Shown here: positions 32,535 through 44,210 of the stretch, piece after piece
Layout: each line of letters begins with the position of its first letter
How positions within the stretch are numbered: position 1 is the first letter of the stretch
DNA from: Endothia cerciana
Lineage: Eukaryota; Ascomycota; Sordariomycetes; Diaporthales; Cryphonectriaceae
Direction: 5' to 3'
NCBI GenBank assembly: GCA_026119935.1
Contig: JALRMH010000013.1
Location: 186,001 to 250,000 of the forward strand
DNA length: 64,000 bases
Made by a program: the position numbers and the translations under genes
The notes under the pieces: model-generated
Told to the model about the DNA's origin: nothing
What the model saw: the letters and a program-made list of their open reading frames with translations, nothing else
The model's database searches: none

Positions 32535-34103
32535 ATGAAGCCATATACCGAAAAAGAAGTGGCTGCGGCCATTGCTGATGTTGAAAAAGGCTTGTTAATC
32601 AAAAAAGCCTCCTCTGTCTGGGGTATTCCGAAGACTACTCTTCTTCGCCGTCTAGCTGGATCACAACCACACAAAACAGCTCATGAAGCAAGCCAGAGAC
32701 TTTCTAGTCGCCAGGAAGCTCAATTAGCTCAATGGGTCCTTGCTCAGGCTGACCTGGGGCTGCCGCCAACCCATTTACAACTGAGGATCTTTGCCCAGAG
32801 GGTTCTCCAGGTCAAGGGAGACACTCAACCTATTGGAAAGCGATGGGCTGAGGCTTTTTACGGCGAAATCCAGGCATCAAGACCCAGAGAGCTCGACGGA
32901 TGGCTGCAGAGCGAACGAATAGTGCAACAACAGAGGTAATAAGGTCCTGGTTCCATCTCTTTGACCTTCCTTATATCCAGGCTATTAAGCCAGCGAACAG
33001 ATGGAATATGGACGAGGCTGGGATAATAGAGGGCCAGGGAGAGAACGGCTTAGCTCTTGGGAGCTCTTCTTCACGTTCAATTCAGAGAAAAGACCCTGGA
33101 TCACGGATCTGGACCTCCTTCCTCTGGTTATTTTCAAGGGGAAAACTGTTCAACAACAGTGGTTTCCTCTCGAAATAGCTCCTTTCGAGGGCTGGCAATT
33201 CACTGCAACAACAAACGGATGGACTGATAATGAAACAGGGCTTGAGTGGCTGAAGAAGATCTTTATTTCAGGCAGCCAGCCAGAGGACCTCTTAGAGGCC
33301 AGACTATTGATTCTAGATAGCCACGGCAGCTATATAACCACTGAATTTATGTGGGAGTGCTTGCAGAACAACATTCTATTACTTTATTTACCTCCTCATA
33401 CCTTACGCGTTCTTCAACCTCTTGATCTAGGCGTCTTTTCTTCCCTTAAGAGAGCCTATAGAAGAAAGGTCAGCTATCTGAGCCAATAGGGGGACTCAAC
33501 AATCCATGGAAAGCGATTATTCCTTGAGAACTATTGCTTGGCTCGCAAGGAGGGTCTTTCTAGCCAGAATATCAGATCTGGATAGAAAGCAACTGGCTTA
33601 TAGCCTCTCAGCCTGGTCAAGCCACTCTTTAGCCCTCTTCTCCTCGAGAACAGTCAACAACGCTCGCAGATCTATGCTAAAAGAAGCTCAGAACCGCCGA
33701 AAGCACCTCAGATTACCCCTAAATCATCATTATCTCAACAGGATATAAATTCAACACCTAGGAAGGCTAGAGATCTATACTACTAGTTGCAACAGAACCA
33801 TGGCCATCTTTCTACTGTCTCTGGCCAACGCCTACTATTCAGAAAGATCCAGAAAGTGTGGGATGAGAGATATCTAGCCTTAGCTAAGGCTCTTGGCGAA
33901 AATCAGGCATTGAAAGCACAGGTTGAGGCTTCTAGGCCATCAAAAAGAAGGAAGGTTGATATAAGCCCGAATTCGAGGTTTGCAGATATCAGGGCTGTAC
34001 AGAGGGCTTAAAAAGCAGCTAGGCCTGAAAAGGAAAGTGAGAATGAAGAAAGCGACGTCGAATTAGTTACTGATGAAGAGGATTGCATCGTGGTGGGTGA
34101 ATA
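32535..34103 (+). pseudogene. Transposase of the pogo/Fot1-like element, frameshifted
   Basis: The start at 32535 opens a Psq-type helix-turn-helix (KEVAAAIADVEKG, then ASSVWGIPKTTLLRRL) followed by a CENP-B-like second DNA-binding helix region up to about 32900. A frame change at about 32930 leads to the DDE domain. NMDEAGIIEG carries the first Asp, ARLLILDSHGSYIT the second, and PPHTLRVLQPLDLGVFS the third. Another frame change lies near 33050 and stops occur at about 33487 and 33746. The basic C-terminus (PSKRRKVDISPNSRF) matches Fot1-family tails and is followed by an acidic end. Expected intact length is about 500 residues; this copy cannot make a full protein. Confidence 0.85.
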
Positions 34104-34148
34104 GGGCTGGAAAGTGAATAAATTCAATATATATATATATATATATGT

Positions 34149-34208
34149 GGTGTGGCTGGCCAGGGGGGGTCCGGAACAGGGGGGGGTCCGGAAGTGGGTG
34201 ACTAGACT
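34149..34208 (-). repeat. Right terminal inverted repeat
   Basis: The 60-bp right terminus ends in GGGTGACTAGACT next to the TA duplication. Confidence 0.92.
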
Positions 34209-34379
34209 TAAAGACTACCTTGCTGGTTTCAAGCAGCCGGCTTTTGCCCTTACCTTGGTAGCCAACTTCTTCTTCTTTTGGGTATGTACTCCCGCAAACC
34301 TCGAGGTTTTCAGCACGCCGGTGTAACAGCGAATGTTTGCTGATAGATGGCGCACCTTTGACAGGGCATGTTTCTACCA

Positions 34380-34905
34380 TACAACGATATCCTCATCCAG
34401 GCTCAAGCAGCAGTGATGAAGTATGAGGAAAATTGTGACACCATCGGGCTTAGCATCGGGCTCGAAAGAGAATGTTGCTGTCGGTAAGGAGGTGACAGGC
34501 CTGCGCAGCACCAGGCGGAGGCATGTTGTGGGACTGTCGAGAACAGCAGCCCCGGCACTCTTCTCCGGGAGGCTGTGCGCTGAATCCTGGATGAGCAGGA
34601 TGATATCCGACAGATCAATTAGGATATGCACCTGTCCTTCCTTCTCGCTCTCGGTCCGCCGCTGCCCGAGATAGAGCGAAAACCCGGATGAACAGAGCTG
34701 CGTCGTGCTGCTGTCCGCTGCAGAGCAGGCTGAACACGACAGAGGAGGGCTTCGAACCGGCGAGGTAGCAAGGGCGTCGCGGGTTGGCTGTGAGATCGCT
34801 CCACCCGACCACAGTCGCGGCCCTGTGTACGATGGGCGGCAGAGGCGCGGCTAGTACGGACGGGGGCGGAGCCGAAGCAGCCATAACGACAGCTGGGATA
34901 TAACA
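34380..34905 (-). pseudogene. Unrecognised coding-like remnant on minus strand
   Basis: Two overlapping minus-strand frames look like one protein with a single frame change near 34645. The first includes VVGWSDLTANPRRPCYLAG and AALFIRVFALSRAAADRERE. The second includes VHILIDLSDIILLIQDSAHS and TFSFEPDAKPDG. Composition and alternating hydrophobicity look coding, but I do not recognise a family. It abuts the point where MFS homology ends, so it may be what was joined to the MFS gene by rearrangement. Confidence 0.35.
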
Positions 34906-36793
34906 TTTTGCATTAGTATAATTCATTTCTATGAGAGCTCAACGAGGAACCACACTTTTCAGAGACCGTGACTCGGAGGTTAGAGGACTGCTGTTGCATG
35001 GCCACGTCAAGGCATAGGAAGGAGACTTATAGATATGGGCTTTTTCTTTGCAGTAAGAACAAGGTAAGAGGGCTGTGCGGCTGGATCAGGAAAAGAGGCG
35101 GCAAAAATCCTAGCTGGGCTGTTGAATGGATGGCTAGCTGCAGTTGAGGCCCAGAAGGAGGAGGATGCGGTCTCCAGTAAGACGACTAGCAGCAATGGGC
35201 TTATACGCAATGACGCATATATAAAAGGAAAGGTTGGAAAGTAGAGGCATAGTTAGGCGTTATATGATCCTGTAACTAATCACATCAGGCCAGTTGATTG
35301 CGCCACCCCCTTATCATTTACCTTTCTCCGTCGCGCATTCCTTCCGTGATGCATTTCCTCTTCCTTTTCCTTTCTTCTTACTTCTTTCTTCTTCCACCGA
35401 TATCACGAACCCTACCGCCGCCACCACGAACGCTCCATCACCGACCACCACCAATGCTCCCACCCACCGACTGTCGCTGTCTCGACCGATGCTGCAGTAC
35501 TGCATTGCACTACGCAGTACGCAACGAGAAGCCCGTCGCGGAGCCCAACCGCCAAGCTACAGGCGCCAAGGATCTGGGCATTCGGTCTGTGATTACCCAA
35601 GCTGCCTGAACAGCTTCGTTCTTCGGCGGCCGTTGCTATCCCAAACAGGTCCGACGCGTCTGGGCGTCGGGTCACCAAACATCGGCAGCTCTCCGTTGGC
35701 GTCGTCAGAGGCCAGCCTCGATCACACGTCGCGCTGCGAGTCCAGCTTCGACTTATCACGTCGCTGCCACGAAATCCAAAAGTCAAGGCTGCTTTTGACC
35801 ATAACAAAAAGCCTGGGAGGGTGGGCGCCTGATTTTCGGGCGGGATTTCTTTCTTCTTGCAAACCTCCTTGGCTTTACGACTCGACTTTGCCCAGTCCCG
35901 CTGTTTCTACACCTCGACGTTAACCACGCCCTCTTTGAACAGCTCAGCTTATGATTTTGCCTACTTTACAGTAGCGACATCTCGGTTCTTATCACTTTTG
36001 TGTATCATACAGGTAAGCTTCCTACTGGCCAGAACCGCCCGATGCCATCTTTCTTCCTTGCGACTCGCAGTACTGTCCAACTGCTATGCATGCCACTTCT
36101 CCTGACCCGAGTAAAGTCGTCGCACTTCAATCTCACTGCTTTCTAAGAAGCCCACCTGTATGTCCCCTTCTTTCTATCTATACCTTGACTTAACCTAGCC
36201 TCTCTTTGGACACCTCAGTTTTCGCCTGCTTTATAACGATGATATATGGGTCTGTATCCCTCCCCTCTTCCCATGGAATGGCTTCCCTCTAGCCAGCCCA
36301 TACTGATGCTATCCCCCCCCCCCTCCATCCCGCGTCTCTATATGATTTCTGAGAGAAGGAGCATCTCTATTAGCATGGACGCTAGTCCATGTATCTTGGT
36401 TTGTTATTCGGCCCTTGACGCGACCAGGGCACGTCTATCTTTTCCTCCTTACAACAACAATAACAAATACGTGTTTACTATCAACCTCAGTACCCAGCTT
36501 TCCCTCCCCCATCCTGCCCCCTTCCTGACAGCTGGGACAGTCCTCTCACCTCACCCTCGCCGCCCACGGAAAAAATCTTCCTTATCTTGGCTCTAAAAGA
36601 GAAGAACAGGGTTGGTGATATTCGTTGGCCCTGGAGGTAATTAGTGTATGCCGCAGCATTATCTAACCATCTGTTGGTACTGTTGGTGCTGCCAACACTA
36701 CCAACACAACTCACAAGTACAAATTCCCAATTAAAACAATACCAATACCTGTGGATTGATAGGCGTGAGGAGTTGAAGGGAGCTGGCGACTGA
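34906..36793. other. Unassigned region
   Basis: Pyrimidine-rich open frames on plus (35294-35923, 36246-36596) show no domain and have the CT-rich composition of untranslated leaders. A (CT/C) tract near 36318 and a CAACAA stretch near 36450 are present. No gene is called. Confidence 0.35.
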
Positions 36794-37051
36794 ATGGCTG
36801 GCGGGCCGATGCCAAAACCTACGGCCTACATAGACCCAGCCCAAGCAAGGCTGGCCTGGATAGCTTCCTTCCTTCTCAATAAGAACAACCACCTGAACCA
36901 ACGACCTGTACCAACTGCAGATCTGCTTCTAACGATTGTGACCTACCAACAGAACGAGCTAATGCGGATCTTGTACAATCTGTTAGCTTCTGGCGCCAGC
37001 GACTTGCCATTGAAGGCTACACCACTTTCCCATCCCCAGGTCACATTCTAA
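36794..37051 (+). CDS. Small hypothetical protein, 85 aa
   Basis: An ATG-started frame encodes 85 residues with a predicted amphipathic helical middle (ARLAWIASFLL, then TADLLLTIVTYQQNELMRIL). No family was recognised. There are no introns, and the neighbouring DNA gives no context. It could be a real small gene or a chance frame. Confidence 0.3.
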   Translation: MAGGPMPKPTAYIDPAQARLAWIASFLLNKNNHLNQRPVPTADLLLTIVTYQQNELMRILYNLLASGASDLPLKATPLSHPQVTF

Positions 37052-37918
37052 ACATCCAGGGAGCCACCCTCCTTAGCGACCCCTGGTTTTCTTCGGCCAG
37101 GCCCTCATGATGTAACATTGGCTGCACATGGCTTTCTCAAAACATGAGATCACATTCCCATTATAGTGTTCGTCAGCAGCTGCAACCGCTTCTACGAGCA
37201 TGGGACATTATACTCGACTGTAAGCGGCGATATGATATGCTTGGCGTATCCGAATGGGGGAACCGCGAGGTGATGGAAGCGATCCTTCTTTGTGGGAGGA
37301 TAATCGCATGATGTACACCCACGGTGAATGTACCACCATTCTGGTTGGTGAGTGTATGGTTGTAATGAGCACTGTAGTAATCCGAAGGTAACCAATTCGG
37401 CCCTGTAATGGGAAACACAAGTCTGGGTGCTGATGCAGTAGTCACTAGCGGTGAGGCTATCCAGGTACTAAACATTGAAATCATTCTCAGATGAAGCGTC
37501 TTATATTATAATCAATTTCCTGCTATGAGGGCATGCTAAGATACGAGATATACTGTGCAAGAATGTTCGGTCGTCGACAGATCCTCTGACAGCGGATGAC
37601 CAGAGCTTACAGATGCCTCTGAGAACTTATTGGTAATTCCGCAATTACCGGGTAGTTGTTTTGTGGTGCTGTTTACTCTCGGTTTGCTGTGGACTATCAG
37701 CAAGACGGCCTTGGAAATTCTTGACGAAGCATTTACACTATCTGGCCGTATCAGCCCTTTCGATTAGACTTAGTTCTATAGGCTTCAACTGAATTGCTAG
37801 TTTGAGCCCCTGAGAAGACCTCGTCACGTTGCCTACTGCAATCCCACCTGAAATCAGGGACCAGGTTCGCCCCCCCTCAACAGGATACCACACTTTATCG
37901 ATACGAGAAGGGTTTTCT
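37052..37918. other. Intergenic, no gene
   Basis: Only short unsupported frames are present. The end should contain the terminator region of the minus-strand P450 that stops at 37919. Confidence 0.4.
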
Positions 37919-39922
37919 CTACATAATCTTCTTCCAGCGAACCTTCATATCTCGGTCAGGAGGTAGAGCGGCTGCGCCGTTATATTTCATGTCATTTTGA
38001 GGCCCACGGTCTGATGACGTGCCGTCCAGGTTAAGCCACTCCAAGAATTCGATGTCGAATTTTGTGACGAGGACAGCAAGGGTAACCAAAACCTCTTGCT
38101 TGGCAAAGTTCCGACCAGGACACATAGCAGAACCGCCACCTTACAGGGAGAGGTCCGTAAGCCAAAGGTCCAGGATTGGGTGGTTTCGTCTAAAAGACAG
38201 AGGGTGGTGGATGGAATGCTAGGACCGACTCACCAAAGGGGAAGAATGAAACCGAGCGATTGCCTATTGTAAAACGTTTCTCCTTGACGGTGTTACCCGA
38301 CTCATCGGTCGTCTCTACATGCTTCACGTGCCTCTCAGCGAAAAACTCAGATTCTGGATAGCCACCGACGGACCACAGCCGCTCGTCACGGTGGGCGATG
38401 TACGTAGGCGCAATCAGTATGGAACCTTTATCGATGTGGTAGCCTCCAATCTCGACGGGTGCTGTGGCCTCTCGGAGGATGTTGATGGAGATGTGAAGCC
38501 GCATAGTCTCGGCGAAGACGGACTGCAAGACTGGCATGGATAGCAATTTTTGCGGGTCGATCGCGCGGGTGCCGGTTTCTGATGACATGTTAGGCGTACG
38601 CCGAGAGCCAAGTACTACGTTGGTATTTGGCTGCGTGAGATTTAGTACTTGCCTTCGTCTTCGATGTAGGCCTGCATGGCCTCTGCGCGTACGGCTTCGA
38701 ATAGTGCTCGATCTTTGACGATCTCCATCATAGCCCAAATTGTTGTCGGCAGAGTGTTTGAGATCGTTCTATTCCGTCCATGTTAGTCTCGTCCGGACTG
38801 CCGCAACTACCAGCTGCAGACGTCCCTGAAGCCATAACGTACCCGATCACAAAGGTTGCAAATGATCCAGCATTTGTCTGCTTGCGAAAATTAGCCTTAA
38901 GCCACTTCGCTTTCTCGCGGTTGAGACGCGCTCCAAAGTGCTCGTCCCACACAGCATCTTCGGCGCCAGGGGCATCCCAGTCATAGTGCTGCCATGCCCA
39001 GTCAACATATTTCATCATCATAGCATGGAATCTGTCTCGCATCTGAAAAGGCCGCGGGTTCAAAAGCTTGGGCAGCCCAAAGGCCAGCCGGCCGATAACC
39101 TTGTCCATCTCCCAGTACATGTCCACGAACTCGGGACTCAACTCCAGGAGATGGTCTCCGAAGAGCGCAATGACAGCGCACTCAGTCATGTCCTTCTTCA
39201 GCATGTCCCACAGGCGCACCTCGGTCCACTCGCCTATGGGATACCGATTGAGGCGGCCGTCGAACATTTCAAAATACTTGACCGCCATGGCGTCCGCATA
39301 CTTTTTATTCGTGAGATAGTCGTCGTACAAGCGATGCAGTTGTGCCCACTGTCGCTTGCTCGGGGGTGTATCCTCGTAGCCCGGCGCCGGGATTTTGCCA
39401 CGGCCGGATAAGTCGTGGTGGAACATGTCCAGCTCTTCCTTGGGCATAGCCCAGACCTTGCCCATCACTAACTCGGAGAAGATGTTGTTGCCTATTCCGG
39501 GGGTGGAGCGGAATAAGGAAGGCAAGTTCCTTTGGCCGGTGATGATATATGCCTTCTTTGGTCCCAGACGAAACTGGACAATGTCCCTAGGGCTCTTTCG
39601 TGTAGCTTGGCTGGTGGGTGCCATAATGGTCAGCACTTGACTCAGGAGTGGAACCAAGGCCGCCTCGCTGCTGAACTCTTACATACGCTGCTCTCCGGAG
39701 GAACTTGGACAGATCCGCCAGGTATTGATACGAGTTACCGACGTAAGGAAGCGCATCCCAGAGCTTTGGCGGCTCCCTTGAGCTCGTGATGAGCCATGGG
39801 CCATAAAGGAAAAGAGGAGTGGCGAGGATAAAGAGAAGTAAGAGGGTATATGGGGATTTCGAGGCCAAAGGCTCCCAGATCCGCTGCTGGACGGTGGGCC
39901 AAGATTTATTCCCCAGATCCAT
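37919..39922 (-). CDS. Cytochrome P450 (CYP7/CYP8-like glycine-rich haem loop), 5 exons
   Basis: Exons are 39922-39687, 39640-38843, 38768-38653, 38578-38234 and 38139-37919. They sum to 1716 nt (571 aa) in one frame, which validates the model. The N-terminus has one strong membrane anchor (TLLLLFILATPLFLYG). The I-helix region lies at the exon 2/3 junction (FATFVIG then TISNTLPTTIWAM), ExxR is E407/R410, and the haem loop FFPFGGGSAMCPGR has Cys505. The GGGxxxCPGR loop resembles B-class fungal P450s related to sterol 7-alpha-hydroxylase and prostacyclin synthase, unlike the other P450s here. Intron 3 (38579-38652) uses a GC donor (AAG|GCAAGT) with a normal AG acceptor. It is divergently arranged from the P450 at 41321 across an AT-rich island and is likely part of the terpene cluster; the substrate is unknown. 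Confidence 0.92.
38579..38652 (-). other. GC-AG intron
   Basis: The donor reads GCAAGT after AAG, and the acceptor is CATCAG. The flanking exons only join in frame at this position, giving EDE-E-TGTR. GC-AG introns form a small minority of fungal introns. Confidence 0.8.
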
Positions 39923-41320
39923 TCCTTCGTTTGCGTGACAATACCTGAATGCTCTCAATATTGGAATAGCTTGACGTCTATTACAGGTTCATGGGATATA
40001 CGCCAGTCCTGCACAAGAGTATAGTGTATATAAAAGCTCGTTTGAGGAACCACCAACTAAAGAGCTGGGGCCACTTCACTTTTACGCTGGGGGCTTTCCG
40101 CGCCCGCGCACCTTCAGCACTGTACTAGGTAGGTGGATTCGAAAAAGTGGCCCTCACCAGCAGCCAGATCATGGTAAGTTGCCGACGCCGGAGATAACTG
40201 CCGACCTACAACCCCCCAGGGATTACTTTTCCTTTTTCGCTACCAAAGCTGTACTGAAAATTTGTATATGTAGGTAGCCTCGTTGGCGAAAACTTAAAGG
40301 TAATCCCTAGGGATTGTATAACTAACTGCCGACGTAGTAATAACTGCAGATGTTGATACAAGGGATATTTTCCATGGTATCAAACCCTGCTTCGGTAATA
40401 TGGAACCTGCTCTACTGGTTCTTTTTAAGCGTTGCAAGCGGAAAGTACATACTAAGTCGAAGGATAGAGATACTGTCTACCCGTCTCTCCAACTACCTCT
40501 TTATATACAAATTTTACTAAATATATATATATATATGAAAAAATAATATAACCTTTAAGAATACATATAAATATTTAAGTAAATTTATATTTTATATTAT
40601 AAATATTGTTATGCTTTTACTTTACTTTATTTATTTAATTATGTAACATTAATCATAAAGTTTCGTTTTTTTATTTTTTTATTTTATTTTTGCAATATAT
40701 AAAGCAATAATAAAATAGTCAACTGCTTTTAATAAATATCTTAAATATAAAAGCTTTAATTATTTCTTTTTAAGATATTTATAAATGTGTTTCAAATTCA
40801 GAATCTCTGTTCCTTACAACAAAGGTAGTCAGTCGGGAAGGGATCTCGGCAAGTAGGTATTTCGACTGAACAAGATCGCAAACAGTCACAGGGATCCGAC
40901 AGGGCGATGAAACAGCCTCACACTGCAAGTTAGCGAAGTCGCTTAGATCGATAGAATTAAGACTATCAAACTATAAATCAGATCATCTGCGCATGTGTCT
41001 TCCATCGGTTATGCTGAAGGCCTCCTGCGGAACCGCATTCACATCTACTCCACCATTCTTCGCTATCCGAGGGAACGGGAGGCCTTCGGCATAATCAGTG
41101 GAACTGCGCGTATGTAACCTGCCCAGAGAGGCGCATATGACAATCCGATAAGACGAGCAGTGCCCATGATTTACGTGCTCCTCGGGTGATGAGGGTAGCA
41201 CAATTTTGTTGTCGACAGTGCCTGTCTTATTTCCCTACCCGCAGGACAGCTTTTGAATCTTGTGTACAAGCGAGCTGATTTCCCTCATGTCAATCCTGCT
41301 GTTTCCGGTTGCACATCAAT
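39923..41320. promoter_or_regulatory. Divergent intergenic region with AT-rich island
   Basis: The 1.4-kb spacer separates two head-to-head P450 genes. From about 40500 to 40800 it is almost pure A/T, while its edges are normal in composition, including a TGTATATAAAAG word near 40027. It must hold both promoters. No gene was found in it. Confidence 0.55.
40490..40810. other. AT-rich island
   Basis: About 300 bp of nearly uninterrupted A/T lies inside the divergent P450 promoter region. It could be a RIP-mutated repeat remnant or a nucleosome-depleted spacer. Confidence 0.8.
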
Positions 41321-43158
41321 ATGTCTCTGCAGGAGTTGGTAACGACACCACTCAAGTCCCCTTATTTTGATACTGCGCTGGCTGGTATAGCCTTCCACCA
41401 CTGCTTTGCCCGGGTTGTGGAAGTCGACTTCTACGGCTGGAGTCTGATCGGCTTCTTCCTACTCTTTGGAGTATCACTTGTACTCTACCAGGTGTCGGTC
41501 CTCGCGTACCCCATCGTCGTCGCTCTTCGTGGTGTGCTTCTCGCAGCTGCGACGTTTTCCCTCGGCCTGACCACCTCAATACTTTTGTATCGTGGGTTCT
41601 TCCACAGCTTGCGAGATATTCCGGGCCCACCACTTGCTCGGTTTAGCTCGCTCTACATGGTGAGGAAATGCGCGGAAAATGACCAGTTTCACTTCTACCT
41701 GGACGAGCTCCACCATAAATATGGCGATTTAGTAAGACTCGGTGTGTTCGCCTGACCCTTCTCCCCCTTGCCTTCAAGCTTATAGCCAGGTTCTAGGTCC
41801 TCGCCAGGTGTCCATCCGTCGAGCTGATGCCCTTCCCCATGTCACCAACCTGGTCAAGGGCACTTTCTTTGCCGGTCAGGACGTCACTACAGACGATCGA
41901 CAAACCGGCTTGTCCTTGATCCGCGACCCAGCCGCGCATAAACAACGACGTAGGCCCTGGGAGCTGTCCTTCACAAGCAGAGCGTTGGGTGTGCATAAAG
42001 ACAGAATCCAGGGCCTGATATCGTTGTTTGTCGGGCGCCTGGCCACCGTGGGGACTGTTGATATTACCGCGACCATGTCCTGGCTCGCCTTTGACATAAT
42101 GGGCCTTGTCGGTCTTGGTCGTTCGTTTGATCTTGTCGCCAAGGGGGAGGGCCATGCCGCGCTGAGTGAGCTGCACACAGCAGCACCTATCATCGGCCGC
42201 CTCCGCTTCGCACCCTGGCTGGTCCACATGATGCTCAAAATCCCCCTCGGAGGTGGGCCACTCGGCACCTTCAGGAAAACCTGCACCGAGATGCTGCGGG
42301 AGAGCCAGGCCGCGTATAGGATTCTGAAGGACAAGGATAAAGACATGGACCGCCCCAAGGACATCATGTCGTCGTTCCTCTGGGCCATCGACGCAAACCA
42401 CGCGAGCGCCCCGCCAACCGACGCGGCGCTCCGAGTTGAAAGCCGTACCATCATCCACGCTGGAACTGACAACACGGCGACCAGCGCCACAAATGCATTA
42501 TGGTTTCTTGCTGCCAGTCCGGAACCTATGAGGGAACTGCAGCGCCGACTGGATGCCAACTTCCCGGGCGGCCATGAGACGTTCGATTACGATAAGCTGA
42601 ATGAGGAGTCAACCCAGTGGCTGGATGCCATCCTTCAGGAGACGATGAGAATTCGTCCACCTGTCACTAGTTGGCAGCCTAGAGTGACCGGCCCCAAGGG
42701 CTTGGTCATTCCCGCATCCGAATACGGGCCTGAGATCCGACTGCCTGCAGACGTAGAAGTCGGCTGCCCCCCCTTCGTCATCCAAAGAGACGCCCGATGG
42801 TTCGATCGACCCACTGACTTCCTACCTGAGCGCTGGCTGGAGGGGTCAACTTTGCGATGCGAGCGGAGCGCTTGGTTTCCCTTCTACCAAGGTAAGCACA
42901 GGAGGGACGTGTTATCCTATCAGTCGACAACGCTTATTGACCTGACCAAACGTCACAGGGCGACATGCCTGTGTGGCAAAGCCGCTTGCCATGCTCGAAC
43001 TTCGGAGCATCGTCGCCAGGGTAGCAATCCAGTTTAACCTGGAGTTCGCTGCCGGTGCAGACAACGACTGGAGGGGGTTCTATGAAAAGACGCTGGACGG
43101 GTTCTCATCGGTCCTGGCACCTCTTTACATGACTTTCAAGCCCAGGGCCCGGTCTTGA
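41321..43158 (+). CDS. Cytochrome P450 (tryprostatin-B-6-hydroxylase-like class), 3 exons
   Basis: Exons 41321-41741, 41797-42891 and 42959-43158 join through GT-AG introns of 55 and 67 nt to give 571 aa. The N-terminus has about three hydrophobic segments (GWSLIGFFLLFG; PIVVALRGVLLAAATF), as in the tryprostatin B 6-hydroxylase-type fungal P450s. Conserved elements are the C-helix RRRPW, the I-helix AGTDNT at 362-367, ExxR at E422/R425, and VIQRDARWFDRPTDFLPERW ahead of the haem loop. The haem loop FYQGRHACVAK has Cys510. The loop deviates from FxxGxRxCxG: the arginine is one position early and the glycine after Cys is Ala. All other landmarks are normal, so it is probably active. It lies just upstream of the terpene synthase on the same strand, so oxidation of the sesquiterpene scaffold is the likeliest role (inference). 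Confidence 0.92.
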
Positions 43159-44210
43159 GTCCGGAGGGAGCCAGGGACCATCTGCACCGCACCCCCCCAG
43201 GAAAAGCAGACATACGTGTAGTACGAAGATTTGGTAGCCATGCACCTGTGGAATCGCTTATCATGGATCTTCCCCCCCCCCCCCCCCACTGTACTGCTTG
43301 GGCTGTCACTCCGGACTTTGTAGAGTGAATAATTCTTTGCCTCTACATACCATCTTTCATTAGATCTGGGCCAGATGCGCCATCTTGTCAGGTACTCCAA
43401 TTGACATCGAGCGGAGGTGACAGCGCTTGTATTTTTGTGCCGCTTTTCCCCCGCAAACTCTAAATCTCTTCCGCAGTACTGAGGCCCGCTTAGACCAATC
43501 CGAGACTACAGCCGGGGGGATCTGGCGATTCAAGGCGTCACGAGATGCAACAGCCAAGCGATCGAGCAGTCGAGGGGTCAACGGAGCAAAGGACGTATTT
43601 GAAAGCAGCTTTGTGCCGTAGAAGGCTTATTCGGAGCGGGATATCCGAAGTAACATTTGAGCACTTACCTGCCTGCCCTTTACAGTATTTGGTTGCTTCT
43701 TTTCCTCAATCTTGCAGAAGGAAAGAGGATTCACAGGGTTTGAATAATTGCGGCTTACGACGGTTAGCTACGGTATCGCTTGAATCCCGGAGTGTATATC
43801 TGACGAAGATGTCACACTCGCTTAGATATGAGGGAAGATAGTATTCGCGACTCAGGTACCTAGGTTCCCAAGTAATTACGGTAGGCTGCGAGACAACAAC
43901 TCGAGTCGACCCGACCCGGAGGAGGTGGGGCGTTGGCAGCGGATGAGCTCATGGTAGATATGGAGAGGGAGGAGGACCTTGGACGGCTCAGCTTCCCCGG
44001 ACGGACCGAGCCTTGAAAAGTTGGCGATGCCACGATACCAAACCCTCCTTCGGGTAGGTAAGAGTTATGCATAGGCACCCCCTGCCACACTACGTAGTTC
44101 CACTTACATTCGCACCGTGATAGTCTGTTGCATCTTCATCCGACTATGCCAGCCATCCTCGGCCCTCGCCTATGATTCCTCGGCCACATCCACGATGAAA
44201 GATATAAACA
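43159..44210. other. Intergenic with 16-C tract
   Basis: No gene was recognised. A run of 16 C is at 43272-43287 and a TACCTAGG word near 43857. Short frames on both strands lack domains. Confidence 0.45.

Larger units (their letters stand above)
32384..34208 (+). mobile_element. pogo/Fot1-like (Tc1-mariner superfamily) DNA transposon, 1825 bp
   Basis: The element is bounded by TA dinucleotides (32382-32383 and 34209-34210), the standard target duplication of this superfamily. Terminal inverted repeats of 58 and 60 bp (32384-32441, 34149-34208) start AGTCTAGTCACCC. They contain a TTCCGGACCCCCC word twice, differing only in C-run length. It sits inside the MFS gene, and its precise removal restores that frame. 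The internal coding region has a helix-turn-helix/CENP-B type N-terminus and a DDE catalytic region but is frameshifted, so the copy is non-autonomous. An (AT)n microsatellite lies just inside the right terminus. Identical ends and a readable transposase suggest recent insertion. Confidence 0.92.
31639..34405 (+). pseudogene. MFS transporter (monocarboxylate-transporter type) disrupted by a transposon
   Basis: The frame starts at 31639 with an acidic cytoplasmic N-terminus. It enters the MCT-family signature (PDGGLEAWLVVLGGGWCGMF) and several membrane helices. It is broken in three ways. An in-frame TAA at 32077-32079 interrupts a sequence that continues in the same frame as YYQFFLAQG. The element 32384-34208 is inserted after the codons for PLVV. 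At about 34400 the homology stops shortly after a correctly spliced GMFLPYNDILIQAQAA segment, so most of helices 7-12 are missing. Removing the element together with one TA copy rejoins the frame exactly: PLVV reads straight into KDYLAGFKQPAF. The original gene was probably a plasma-membrane permease for a carboxylate or pathway product. Confidence 0.85.

Noticed and set aside
35294..36596. Plus-strand Ser/Pro/Leu-rich frames as genes
   Set aside because: They are pyrimidine-rich and domain-free, without convincing starts or splice pattern.
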